Positions 12,360 to 23,486 of a DNA stretch of 64,000 nt are shown piece after piece. Position 1 is the stretch's first letter. The number at the start of each line of letters is the position of its first letter. This DNA comes from Amorphophallus konjac. Taxonomy: Eukaryota > Streptophyta > Magnoliopsida > Alismatales > Araceae. Under the pieces are notes generated by a model, which was not told where the DNA came from, did no database searches, and saw only the letters and a program-made list of their open reading frames with translations. The DNA lies in assembly GCA_022559845.1 (NCBI GenBank), contig CM040118.1, positions 161,592,331 to 161,656,330 on the forward strand, read 5' to 3'. A program made the translations under genes and the position numbers.

Positions 12360-12615
12360 AGGGTCAAATGACCCCGAGGACCCCACTCGGGGTCAAATGA
12401 CCCCAGGCAGGCCACGTGGAACTTGGCCGGGGTCATTTGACTCCGGGCAGGTCCCGCCTGGGTCGAATGACCCCGGACGGGTCTGTCCGGGGTCATTGGA
12501 CCCCCGGACCCCCCCCCCCAGGGTCGAGCGACCCCGGGCGGATCCGCCCAATCACGCGCGACTGGTCCACCCTGCTGCGCGTGGGACTGTCCGAGGTCAA
12601 GCGACCCCGGATGGG
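12360..12615. repeat. Array of GGGTC-N-GACCCC near-palindromic motifs in the LTR
   Basis: At least six units of the form GGGGTC(A/G)AATGACCCCGG or its complement recur at roughly 30-40 bp. Each unit is almost its own reverse complement. The right LTR has the matching array at about 31880-32200. The array lies between the minus-strand TATA box and a plus-strand TATA box, a layout suited to a shared enhancer. What binds it is unknown. Confidence 0.75.
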
Positions 12616-12636
12616 TCCCCCGAGCCTGCTCATTTG

Positions 12637-12642
12637 TATAAA
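12637..12642 (+). promoter_or_regulatory. Plus-strand TATA box facing the PMD gene
   Basis: TATAAA lies in a TTTGTATAAACCC context about 670 bp upstream of the PMD start codon and just after the GGGTC array. The other LTR has TATGAA at the same place (about 32218), so the site is not conserved there. Confidence 0.45.
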
Positions 12643-13306
12643 CCCTTGATTTTAGGTTTTTTTCAGCCTTTCTTCTCGCAGCACGTCGCATGGAGAGAGG
12701 AGGAAGCGTTCTCGTTCGTCGTCTTCTCCGTGCTGTCGGCCGAAAGGAGAGGGCTTGTATTCGTCTGAGCTGTATGATACAGGTGTGTTGGACTTCTCCG
12801 GAGGTGTGTACACCATCTCTTGCACCCTCTTTCTTTGCTGCAAGGGTTGTCTTTGTATGATTATCCTCTACCATGGATGTTTGAGGAAGGAATCCTCGCT
12901 CCGGAGTTGGTCCGAGACCACACGACCCTGACAGTCATCGTGGACTTGAGTCGGTTTTCAACCACCTCGTTTGTTGCAAGGGATTTATGATTGATGTAAT
13001 GGTCGGGCTACAGAGTCCCGACGTATGGAAATATTCCACAGAACGGCAATACCCCGCATGTTGAACCTCGAGCAACTTGAGTGAAGTGTCTCGATCTATT
13101 CGAGAGAATTAGCGGGTGCAACAAATGCCTCCCACGGGACATCCGTCAAGGACGAGGGCAGGGGCAAATGGCATGTGCCTTTTGTAACTTTTATTTGTCC
13201 CCAGTCCATTGACATGATGGGACTTTGTAGGACTACATCTCCATACTTTATTGTTGTCCTTGTGCTTGTTCTGACCTGTGTCTTCATTCATCATGCTTCT
13301 GCAGAC

Positions 13307-16300
13307 ATGGTTCGCCAGAGCCAAGGGAGGGATTATTCCCGAAGGCCGAGAGTCGGGAGCTCTGATGATCATTATGTGTCGAGGACGAATAGACCCATGC
13401 CGCCTTTCCCTCCACACAGCATCACCTCCGACAGTTTTGATGCTGTGGACCGTGGTCTTTCTTGGGTCACTAAGGGCCCGACTGAGAATGCTAATCCAGA
13501 TGAAATCACAGTTGACATTTCTCGCATCATAAGGAGACGGGGAGTCTATGTATATGACCGATCTAGGGGATATCCATCTCACTACCCGCTGGACTGGCAC
13601 CTTCTGTCCTTCATTCAAAGCTTTGTGCCTCCTAGTATAGAGGATGATGATCCCCTTTTGTCAGAGAAGAGGCGCGTCTCGAGCGGGCTATATTGCTCGG
13701 GAGAGACAGCATGCAGGATACTTGCACTTTTTCTTATCCGAGCTTCCCGGAGGGCTTCATTCGGCAGAGACAGTACCCTGATCAGAAGAGCCTGGGCTTC
13801 TTCAACTAGTTTGACAGCTTCACAGTTCGCACAGGACCGTCATCACTAGCGATCTGGCATTTGTCAGGTCACCACAGGGCCATGGATGTTGCAGTGGACG
13901 GGATGTTTTGGCCCCTTCTGGGGCGACTTTTACACATGATGATTACGACCATGACTGGTTACTGGAGAGGATATTAGCACTGAAGGCTCCCAGTTGGTAT
14001 GAGAAGTGGCATGTTACTCTCTCTCATTGTTACTGTCGAGGTGCGACGGAATGGTTGTGGGGCATTTTGACAATTTACCGGACAGTGCTTGATAGGGTTG
14101 GGATCCGCCATGCGGTGACAACAACATTGTACTCCTACCCCTACCACACAGGAGTGCTTCAGGCATTAGCTAAGAGATTCAACCGCCGCTAGAACACTTT
14201 TGTCACCGCAGAGGGAGAGACTTCATTGGACCTATGGACTTTTCACAGAATCTCTGGCCTGTCGATTTGTGGGAAGTCCTATGAGGAGCTATATGTGGAT
14301 GATTTACATCTCAGTGCTTCAGATGGGACTGGCAGATACCTCCTTCCCTATTACTTCCGATATTTAATGAAGACATGGAGGGACTTAGCCCTAGTGGGCA
14401 AGGAGAAGATTGCACGCACAACTAGAGTGACACTAAATGCCTGGGTGATGCATTTCTACAGTGGCATGTACTTTTTCTATGAAGAGTTTGCTTCATCCGC
14501 CATGACTTGGAAGCAGTGCAAAGAAGTCATATTGAAATTTGCTTCACACCCATGCCACTTGCCTGCTCCGACGCAAGGGTGGAATTCGACGGAGCTGCCG
14601 CCTTTGACGTACTTAGCTGCCTACTTGGCCTACTGGCTGGCCAAGGAGGGAGTCATTCGGGCAGAGGTGATTTACCTAGCTTGTATGATGGCTTGCGGGC
14701 GCAGAGTTGCCATTGCCCCGGCGGTGTTGGCGAATATCTATCGATCTTTTGGGGCCTTGACTTCACATTCTTTGCCCAGAGATAAAGAGTATTCTGATGC
14801 CCACTCATTAGTTGAGTGTGTTGATCGGCCTGCTTTTACCAGAGCTCTCCCAGAGGTCGTTGATTGACAATGCAACAGCTCCACTTATCTTTGCTTTTGC
14901 TGGTCACCCGGATCAGGATGCTGTCTTGCAGTTGGCTAGTGCCCGTCGTGTTTTGTCTTTCCTTCACACCGAGAGGGACGAGAGTCTGGATTTTGACCAC
15001 AGCTCCCATCTTTATCGTCCCTATTTATAGCGGCATGGGAATTCAGTTACTTGCAGACTGTCTTCGTGGGCTTTGCCTTCCTCCCACGTGCTAGCTGAGT
15101 GGGTCGTCTGCATACGCCCCGATGTTCTGGTCTACCACCGCTCTAGCACAGCAGTTCTTGAGCCATACTATCCATATTGATTTGCCCAAAATTTCGGGTA
15201 TGACCAGACCATCCCTCCGAATGTGGATTTCCCTCTGGCTCTTCGACAGTATAGGCAGAGGGACGTGCATCTAGTTGCAGCAGCGTGGCAAGCCTTCTTT
15301 TACCGTGACGTGAAGGAGGACTATCTGATTCCAGCATAAACGTGCAAGGGCCATTTTGACATACATTATGCACGTTAGTGGTTCAAGGTCAACAATGTGT
15401 TTAGACAGCACAATGACGCCATCCGTGCCACTGAGGAGAGACGCATGAGGAGGGAGGACCAGCCTCCCTTGTTCCTTGAATCAGGCTTCATCAGATCTCA
15501 CTTCTCCGGAGCCGCTCGAGCCATCAGAGAGATTGAGACTCGCTAGAGGGAGGAGGGACTCCCTATTCCCATTGATAGGAGCCAATATCCTGGGGCTCTA
15601 AAGTCCTTGAGGGGCACGCTAGAAGCAACCTCGACCTCTAGTTCTTCTTGCTCGAGGGCAGTCCCCGGCCCTTCTGCCACTTACTCCTGGTGGGAGGATT
15701 TGAGGGCTTCCTGTGGTCTAAGGAGTAAGTCCAAGTTGTCACAGCTGGTCCCTAAGGGAGCATTTGCAGGCAGTGCTTTTGCAGAGTGGAGAGCTCATGT
15801 GATCAATGCAGTGGGCTGCGCCGGTCCAGTGGAGCACATTTCCGAGCTAGAGGTGGCTGCCACTCCTAATGCCATCTTGGACATTGTGAATAGGGTGGCC
15901 CACACTCTCCGATTGAAGCCTGAGCATATCATCTTGAGGCCTGGGAGAGCCATAGGGGCGCCAGGTATTTACTTGATTGCCCAGCTTCACCTTGTTTCTG
16001 TTATTTATTTTCTGTTCTGCATTTTGAGATGCTCCTCACATGGGATCCCTTATTGTTTGCAGACCGTGCCGATAGCCAGGAGGACAGGCTTTCCCCGCGG
16101 GAGGTTTCTCTGGATGTGGCTCCTACTAGAGTTAGTGTTCTTAAGAAGCGGCCCCATACTGAAAGCCAAGAGGATGACACTCGGCCTTCTTCTCATCCTC
16201 GTCCTGGGGAAGAATCTCCTGCTCGAGTGGATGTCTCCAGTAAGTGAAAGAAAACTTCATTTCGGATTACAACTTTAGCTTGTATGCAATGTTATAAACA

Positions 16301-18369
16301 TGACTTTTTTGATGCAGCTCCACCTGAAGTTCGAGCTGAAATGAGTTTCTCCCCCCGTTCGGGGAATGCCTTCACAGAGGCAGGATTGAACCTTGATGAG
16401 TCCATCCCTGATGTTAGCCTGGATATTGGGGACTTAGATCCTCCCGCCGATGATTATACACCAGTGACTGCCGCCTCTCCTGTGCCTGATACGGAGGGGG
16501 CCCTTGCTACCTAGGCTTTCGGTAAGGATTTCTTATATATCCCTTCCCTTCTCCTTTCGCACATGGGATATGGCGTATATGTTTGTTAATACAACATTGC
16601 TTGCAAGGGATCCCGGGATCTAGCCCACTCTCCCTGTTATCGAAGAAGGGGTGAGTCCTCTTCCAGAAGGGGCTGTTCATCCTCTGGGTATTCAAGCGGA
16701 GGAAGTTCCAGCACCTCATCAAGCACAGGCACTTCTAATTCTTCCTCCGGTGAGAAATCTTCCTCCTCCTCATTGAGTTCTTCTGAAGGCGGAGAGACGA
16801 GGATTACCCCAGGTAATTTTAGGAGTTCTATTGTCCTCATATTTTGTTTGTGACTCACTTGCTTATCTTGCCACTCATTATGTAGCAGCCAAGTCGGCCT
16901 CCTCCATAGATGAGTTGTCAAAACATATTGAATCTGGCCCACATGTTGACCCGCCGGACTATGATGAAGATCTGAGAGCCATGGAGCCTGGGACAATAGC
17001 AGATACAAATCTCCCAGCATCGGGGGAGTCTGACGGAACAACACTACCTTTTACCTCAGGGTTGTTGATAGATACTGCCAGCTTCATTAAGCCCAGCGAG
17101 GTACATACTTCAGGTATGTGCTGTACCTTCGCATATTTTCCCTTGTGCATGCTAGTCACATTTGGAATTTTTTGATGTTTACTGTTCCATTGATTTGGAC
17201 AGCTGCTAATCAAACGGAGGCAAGGCCATTCTCTCAACTTGGGGAGACTGACATGGCAGACGGGTCACCTCGAGCACCTTTAGGGGAGCAGGATGGTGCT
17301 GGCCATATGGCTCCAAGTATTCTTTTAACATAAGCTCATATTGTATGTCGAATGAATTTTCCTTTCTGTGATATTAACCATCTCTCTACACATTTATTTT
17401 TTAGCCATCCCCCCTCCCACGGGGCCAGCGACAGAAGCCTACGCCGCCGTGGTTGAGGAGAGTGTCATTGTAGAGACTGGTATGCATTTATCACTTAGAA
17501 GCCCTCATCCCTGTTATTGGTGCAAATGAAATATCATGGGCCACATATATCACTTCACTTATAGAGAGCTCAGCAGCAACTGTACTGCCTACGGGGTTAG
17601 AGTCAGCCCCTGTCGACACTTCTCCTCCAGTTCTGGAGAAAGAACTTCCTTTTGTAGTTGATCCTACGCGCAAGATTGTCTCCAATAAGGCCACTATGAC
17701 TTGTACTTCGGAGTTTTGCACATGTTGATTCTGTTGTGATAGAGCACTCACCATCTCCTGTCTCCCCTCTCTTTTGATTTCAGGTTTGGCAGATGTGGCC
17801 CTAGAGGTGCTCCAGTGTTTTCCCGCTCTCGGGATAGAGTAGCCTGACGGTCCTCAATTTGGTGTAGCATTGGCAGATGCCGACATAAGCGCTCGGCTTA
17901 TTCAGAATTTCCAATTACTGCTACAAATTGATCCCCTTCCGACCGTTGAGGCCATGAGGGGCCACTTGGAGTGTTGCACCAGAGATTACCATGCATTTGG
18001 CCTTCCCAGTGACGCCTAGATGGCGGAGCTCACGACTCTATGGGACGAGTTCGCCTACCTTCACGCTGTTCAGGAGCAAAGGCAGAGGACCCAGATGATG
18101 ATCCAGCAGGAGGAGGAGAAGCTTTGCAGATTGCGAGCGACCCATGTCGAGGTATGCGTCCAAACAGAAGCTGCCCAAGAGCATAGTCGGAGAGCCTCTC
18201 TCCGAGTAGAGGAGCTATAGAGGGAGTTAGAGGAGACTGAGGGGGAGTGCAACAGTGCACAGACCGAGGTAGAGACCCTCCACCGCAAACTTGAGGGCCT
18301 CCAAGAGGAGGTTCTTCAGAGCGAGACTCGCCTTGCTGACCTGAGGATGAGCGAATCCGGATCTTGATA
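13307..18369 (+). pseudogene. Intron-containing plant mobile domain (PMD)/coiled-coil gene, antisense within the Tat element
   Basis: The start codon at 13307 follows a 3' splice site (CTTCTGCAG at 13296-13304), implying an intron in the 5' UTR. The N-terminal part up to about 15960 carries the plant mobile domain signature: a TFvtaeGEtslDLwTF segment at 14195-14250, then the GLsIcGksYEE motif. Later exons are joined by clear GT..AG introns at about 15965-16062, 16240-16317, 16522-16607, 16813-16885, 17114-17202, 17317-17404 and 17480-17564. A serine-rich linker near 16650-16810 precedes a glutamate-rich coiled coil at 18020-18368. Decay is clear: frameshifts near 13665 and 13905, and stops at 13807, 14190, 14865, 15028, 16512 and 18218. 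PMD proteins such as MAIN act in silencing and cell fate; the role here is unknown. Confidence 0.75.
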
Positions 18370-18553
18370 GGCCTTGCTGCCTTTTGTACATAGGGTTTTT
18401 GTATTTTGCCCATGTTTGTCTTCGTTATCTCGAGGGCTTGTCTCAGGCTCCTTCTTTGATGAGATTGATGAATAAAGAACAGAGCTCAGTAACTTTTGCT
18501 TCCATCCTCTTACATATGTGCTCTCTTTTTTTTCCTTTTTTTCTTCTTTTTTT

Positions 18554-18776
18554 ATCACTTTACCAACCCTATCGCCCTTTCCGATTTTCACCAGGACTGG
18601 CCCCCTTTGGCTTTTTCCAATGCGCCCTTACGGGTTTTCACACTAAGGGGTACCCATTTTTGCCTAAGGCGCCCTTGCGAGTTTTCACCTTAGTCGGGTT
18701 AAAACTTTTTTTGCCCTTGATTGCCCTTCTAACAAGAACAACCATGTCCGTTGGGGCACCAATATTTTTAGCCCCC
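18554..18776. repeat. ~220-bp direct repeat flanking the minisatellite, left copy
   Basis: It aligns with 20159-20380 through shared blocks such as GCGCCCTTAC, TTTTCACAC, CGCCCTTGCGAGTTTTCACC and AATATTTTTAGCCCC. It is followed by a run of C residues at about 18773-18788. Confidence 0.8.
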
Positions 18777-18839
18777 CCCCCCCCCCCGCTTTTTTTGAAT
18801 ACCTATGATGTCGAAAGACGGAGGGGGTGGCATCCCGAG

Positions 18840-19735
18840 AGGGACATATGAGCCGACCTCAATAGGACAAACAGCTGGATTTGACAAACCCAGTGGGATG
18901 TGGTTAGTCAAACTCGAGAGCCGAAAGGCAAGATGGGTTGGCAGCCCGAAAAGCGACGCATAGGCCAAACCTGAAAGATGAAAGGGTGGATTTGACAGCC
19001 CTAGTGGGACGTGCGAGTCAAACCCGAAAGCCAATAGGCAAGATGGGTTGACAGTCCGAAAGGGGATGCACAAGCCGAACCCGAAAGATGAAAGGGTGGA
19101 TTTGACAACCCTAGTGGGACATTTAAATAAAATCCGAAGGCCGATAGACAAATAGGGTTGACAGTCTGAAAGGGGACGCATAAGCCGAACCCGGAAGATG
19201 AAAGGATAGATTTGACAACCCTAGTGGGACGTGTGAGTCAAACCCGAAAGCCAAGAGGCGGAATGGATTGGCAGTCCGAAAAGGGACGCATAGGCCAAAC
19301 CCGAAAGATGAAAGGATAGATTTGACAGCCCGGATGGGACATTTAGATCAAATTCGAAGGCCGATAGGCAAATAGGGTTGGTAGGCCGAATAGGGACGCA
19401 TAGGCCGAACCCGGAAGATGAAAGGATAGATTTGACAGCCCTAGTGGGACGTATGAGTCAAACCCCGAAAATCAAGAGGCGGGATGGGTTGGCAGCCCGA
19501 AAGGGGACACATAGGCCAGACCCGAAAGATGAAAAGATGGATTTACAGCCAGGAGGGGCACGCGAGTCAAACCCGGAAGATGATAAGATAGATTTGACAG
19601 CCTTAGTGGGACGTGTGAGTCAAACTCGGAAGCCAATAGGCAGAATGGGTTGGCAGCCCGAAAGAGGTCTCATAGGCCAAGCCCGATGGGACTGAAAAGG
19701 ACAAATTTGACAGCCCTAGTGGAACGTGTTAGTTA
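18840..19735. repeat. ~110-bp minisatellite, about eight units
   Basis: The marker GAAGATGAAA(A/G)G recurs at 18971, 19081, 19191, 19301, 19411 and 19522, a period of 110 (once 111), followed by shortened units to about 19735. Each unit also has a TTTGACAGCCCTAGTGGGAC block and a GGGTTGGCAGCCCGAAA block. It lies between integrase and the antisense gene. Such arrays in Tat elements are known to seed satellite DNA. Confidence 0.9.
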
Positions 19736-19959
19736 AATCCGAGAAATCCAAAATATAGGTGGAGTTGACATGTCGAAGGACGTATGAGTCAGCTCTAGAA
19801 AAAAGATGGATAGATTTGACAGTCCCAAGGGACGTAGGGGACAAATTCAGAATTGAAAATGTAAGTAGGGTTGACGAGCCGAAAGACATAATCAACTCTA
19901 CGAGAAAGAGAGACGGATTTGACAACCCGAGGGACATATGAATCAAATCCAAAAGTTCA

Positions 19960-20075
19960 AAATGCTGACGATCCCGGTGGGACAGAGCACTGCATGACAA
20001 CGTTGGGATTATAGCCATGGCGTCCCGGTGGGCTGGATGTTGCATGGCGACGTTGAAACTATAACCATGGCGTCA
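19960..20075. repeat. Two ~55-bp repeats between minisatellite and right flank repeat
   Basis: The segment TCCCGGTGGG..GCATG(A/G)C(A/G)ACGTTG..ACTATA(A)CCATGGCGTC occurs twice in a row with small differences. No coding function is evident. Confidence 0.6.
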
Positions 20076-20158
20076 TTATGATGAACTTGCCATCACAAGG
20101 TGAAATTGTTGACTTGGATCCACCCATGGAAATATGTTGCAAGAGAGTTTTTTTTTTT

Positions 20159-20380
20159 TCACATTACCAACCTCACCACCCTTTCGGGTTTTCGCCGAGG
20201 CTGGCCTCCTTTAGCTTTTTCCGGTGCGCCCTTACAGATTTTCACACCAAGAGGTTACCCACTTTTGCCTGAGACGCCCTTGCGAGTTTTCACCTCAGTC
20301 GGGTTTATGACCTTTTTACCCTTAGCCGGCCCTTGGACGAGAGGTGGCTAAGTCCGCCGGGGCATTAATATTTTTAGCCC
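20159..20380. repeat. ~220-bp direct repeat flanking the minisatellite, right copy
   Basis: Partner of 18554-18776 in the same orientation, preceded by a T run and followed by a T run at about 20383-20391. Confidence 0.8.
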
Positions 20381-20389
20381 CATTTTTTT

Positions 20390-21440
20390 TTAACTTGAAC
20401 CTTCACCAAGAAAAGGTATATCCTGAGAGGACTGTTGCGGAAACTCATGCGATGGCGCATGGTAGAGCTTTATGTGCTTGCCATTAAGAGGAGAGAGAAT
20501 TATTTCCCTTGTGGTCGACGATCGTGTAGGCGCCTCCTTCATAGACCTTTTGAATGACGTAAGGTCCACGCTAGTTGGGCTAGAGTTTGCCATTGGATCT
20601 TCCCGCGAAGACCTCATTTTCTTTGATCATGACAAGATCACCCTTTTTGAATGCCCTTTGTTTCACCAGCTTATCATAAGCGCGTGTCATGCGGGCCTGA
20701 TACACTTGTAAATGTTTATAGGCTCGGAGTCTTTCGCCCTCTAGATTGGACAATTCCTCAAGCCTTCTTTCTATTTCAGTTTGGTCTTGGCCTGGTAGCC
20801 TAGCGTGGACAACAACGCGATAGGACGCCAGCTCAATTTCTACAGGGACCCCTGCTTCGGCCCTGTAGACCAAGGAGAATGGGGAACAACCCTTAGCGAT
20901 TTTGTGGATAGTCTGATAGGCCCATAGGGCTTCATGGACTTTTTCGCCCTAATCTCTTTACGGCCAACAACTATCTTGGCTAGCAACTTACAGAGAGTCT
21001 TGTCGAAGGCTTCAGTGAGTCCATTGGCTTGAGGATTATAGACTGACAATGTCCTCCAATCAATATGAAACTTGGCCGCCAATGCGTACACAATCTTACA
21101 CCTAAATGGCGTGCCGTTGTCCGACACGATTCGGCTAGGGATGCCAAACCTGTATATTATATAATGCCTCACAAACAGGGCAACAATTTCGCCTATCACT
21201 TCTCGCAGCAGGATAGCTTCAGCTCAACGGGATAAATAATCTGTGGCGGCAAGGATAAATTTGTGACCCTGGGATGAACGTGGGAATGGTCCCACTATAT
21301 ACATGCCCCGCTCCGCAAATGGCCAAGTAGGTGCGGTCAGATGAAGTGGGTTGGGCGGCCCTCGAGGCACTGGCCCGAATGCTTGACATTGGTGGCATGT
21401 ACGAACATACTGATTGCAGTCTTCGTACATAGTAGGTCAA
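20390..21440 (-). pseudogene. Tat element integrase
   Basis: The CHQC zinc-binding half is at about 21390-21430. The core follows, with an IVSDNGTPF motif at about 21110-21140 and NPQANGLTEAFDKTL near 21030. The first catalytic aspartate, normally in a DIVGP context, is a tyrosine (codon at 21299-21301), which should abolish strand transfer. A stop follows DYLSR near 21224 and a frameshift lies near 20950. The C-terminal domain (KKGDLV, PLNGKHIKLYH) reaches the stop at 20390. Product would insert element cDNA into the genome. Confidence 0.85.
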
Positions 21441-21608
21441 TAAAACCCTTTGAGCCTCATACTACCTTTCATTTTGGCCCTTGCTTGATGAACCACACAC
21501 AATCCAGAGTGGACTTCATGCATCACGGTTCTTGCTTCCTTGGGCGAGAGGCCACTAAAACTTTTCTTTTAGCCTCATGACGGTTGCATAATAGATCAGC
21601 TCTTTCTT

Positions 21609-22046
21609 CTAGACGTCATAGTCGCCCAGGACTTGTCGAATGACGAGTTGAGAGTCCCCGTACACCTTAATGCACTTAATCCTCATCTCCAGTGCCAGCT
21701 GAAGTCCGATGATTAATGCTCCGTACTCCGCCTCATTGTTAGTCAGGAACTTCATGAGAGCACATGAATTATAAAGAATGCCTCCCTGCAGAGACATAAA
21801 AACTATTCCAGTGCCAAATGCAAAGTCTGTGAGACCGCCGGCCCTCTTGATCGTCCGAGAAGCACCATCAAAATACAACTCCCAACATGGGAGGTCAAGG
21901 GTGAGGACATCCGATGCCGTTTGTGGTGGGACATTTTCAGTATATTCCTCCACTTCTTGCGGAGGCACCAGCACCTCCTCATCGGGCAGCTCAGTATTAA
22001 GCGACGAGTCTTCTGGCACAGGATGTGCAACTAAGAACTCGGCCAT
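21609..22046 (-). pseudogene. Tat element archaeal-type RNase H (aRNH)
   Basis: The domain begins WELYFDGASR and holds TNNEAEYGALIIGL and the DSQLVIRQVLG motif. These are the D-E-D catalytic positions of the second, plant-type RNase H found in Tat elements beside the ordinary gypsy RNase H. It is preceded by an acidic linker starting at MAEFL. This open segment ends at 21609, where the sequence needed to reach integrase changes frame. Confidence 0.85.
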
Positions 22047-23486
22047 TCCTTATCCCTTGATTGCCTTACGTGGAACGAAGGTGATATCAAACTCCATAAG
22101 GATGAGCGCCCATTTTTCGAGCCTTTCAAAGAGGACAGGCTGGCTGAGGAGAAATTTGAGTGGATCACATTTTGAAATGAGCTCCACTCGGTGTGCCTTA
22201 ACTTCTTGACAGCAAATACTAAAGCTAAGCACACCTTTTCCATAGGCGCATACCGATGCTCAGGCCCGATCAGCTTTCGGCTGAGATAGTACAGCGGCTG
22301 CTCCTTACCCTCATTGATTTGGGCTAAAAGTGCCCCCAGAGAGGTATCCATGGCAACGATGTAAAGGATAAGAGGCTTTCCTTTAACATGTGCCCCTAAC
22401 ACTCTGAGACAACATATACTCCTTGATTTGTTCAAAGGCCCTCCGACAATCTTCATCCCATATGAAAGGTGCCACTTTCTTTATCAGTTTATCGAAGGGC
22501 ATACACCTTCCGGAGAGATTAGAAATGAATCGCCTAATATAGGCAAGTCTTCCCTGCAGAGATCTGAGCTCTGTCAAATTCTTAGGCGGAGGCAATCCTC
22601 TTATGGCCTTGATTTTGTTAGGGTCGATCTCTATCCCACGGTACCTGACGATGAAGTCGAGAAATTTGCCGTTGGAGACACCGAATGCACATTTCATTAG
22701 ATTCATTTTGAGCTGATACAGTCGAAGCCTTTCGAAGACTCGACGTAAGTCAGCTAAATGATCCTCTCGCCTTTTTGTCTTGACGACCAGGTCATCGACA
22801 TAGCATTCAACGAGGTCATGTAGCATCTCATCGAAGATCTTGGTCATCGCCCTTTGGTAGGTTGCACCAGCATTCTTTAAGCCAAACGGCATCCTTTTAT
22901 AATTAAAGATTCCCTTAGGGGATCAGAAAGCCGTATGATCTTTATCTTTGATGGCCATGCGGATTTGATTGTAGCCCGATGACTAGTCCATTAAAGACAA
23001 AGCTTCGTGACCAGTGGTCATGTCAACCATTGTCTCCGTGATTGGGACGAGGAAGTCATCCTTCGGGCATGCCTTATTCAAATCCTAGAAGTCGACGCAG
23101 ACTCGGACTTGGCCATTCTTCTTTTTGACGGGGACTATATTGGCGAGCCACACAGGATACATGCATGGCTATATGTAGTCAACGTCGAGCATCTTGTCAA
23201 CCTCAGCATTAACTTTCAACTCCTTCCAGGAGCTGTTGGTATGCCTGCCTTTCTCACTGAGGAGAGCACTCACGAAGGTTGGCCGATAATCTTCTTTGCT
23301 TCCAAAATTAATCTCAATCAACTCGTCCACAGTTGCGTGGCCACCATCTTCAAGCTCCGGTGGAGCTGGTTGGAGGTCGACGAAGGTCTTCGAAGCTTTC
23401 TTGCTCATGAAGTCAAAGGACTTCCTCCATCTTGCCAACACTCGACAGGCTGAGTTGTCCCTTCCTCGGGGGGGAGGGGGAATCAT
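22031..23486 (-). pseudogene. Tat element reverse transcriptase and gypsy RNase H
   Basis: The RT fingers and palm lie at 22890-23486 but have several stops around 22915-23090. The catalytic YVDD box is at 22791-22802 inside the open stretch 22383-22892. The gypsy RNase H (AMDTSLGALLAQ) follows at about 22340, with a frameshift between it and RT near 22400. Catalytic residues seen are conserved. The order RT, RNase H, aRNH, integrase is typical of the lineage. Confidence 0.88.

Larger units (their letters stand above)
11300..13123 (-). repeat. LTR (3' LTR relative to gag-pol), left copy
   Basis: It aligns along its length with 30811-32702 in the same orientation, with many substitutions and small indels, so the insertion is old. 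On the minus strand it runs TGTTGCACC...CTAATTCCA. Homology extends about 10 bp further left (from 11290), so the boundary is uncertain by that much. The adjacent inner sequence (13124-13155) contains a purine-rich GTGGGAGGC on the minus strand, a weak polypurine tract. Confidence 0.9.

Noticed and set aside
12301..12768. Long open frames on both strands within the LTR (GC-rich)
   Set aside because: They come from the GGGTC repeat array, have no family motif, and are broken in the other LTR copy.
18770..18790. Poly-C run as a functional G-quadruplex
   Set aside because: A single homopolymer, likely slippage or a sequencing-prone site; no supporting context.
18840..19735. Regular repeats resembling a CRISPR array
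   Set aside because: Units are 110 bp with no unique spacers and lie in a plant retrotransposon; it is a minisatellite.
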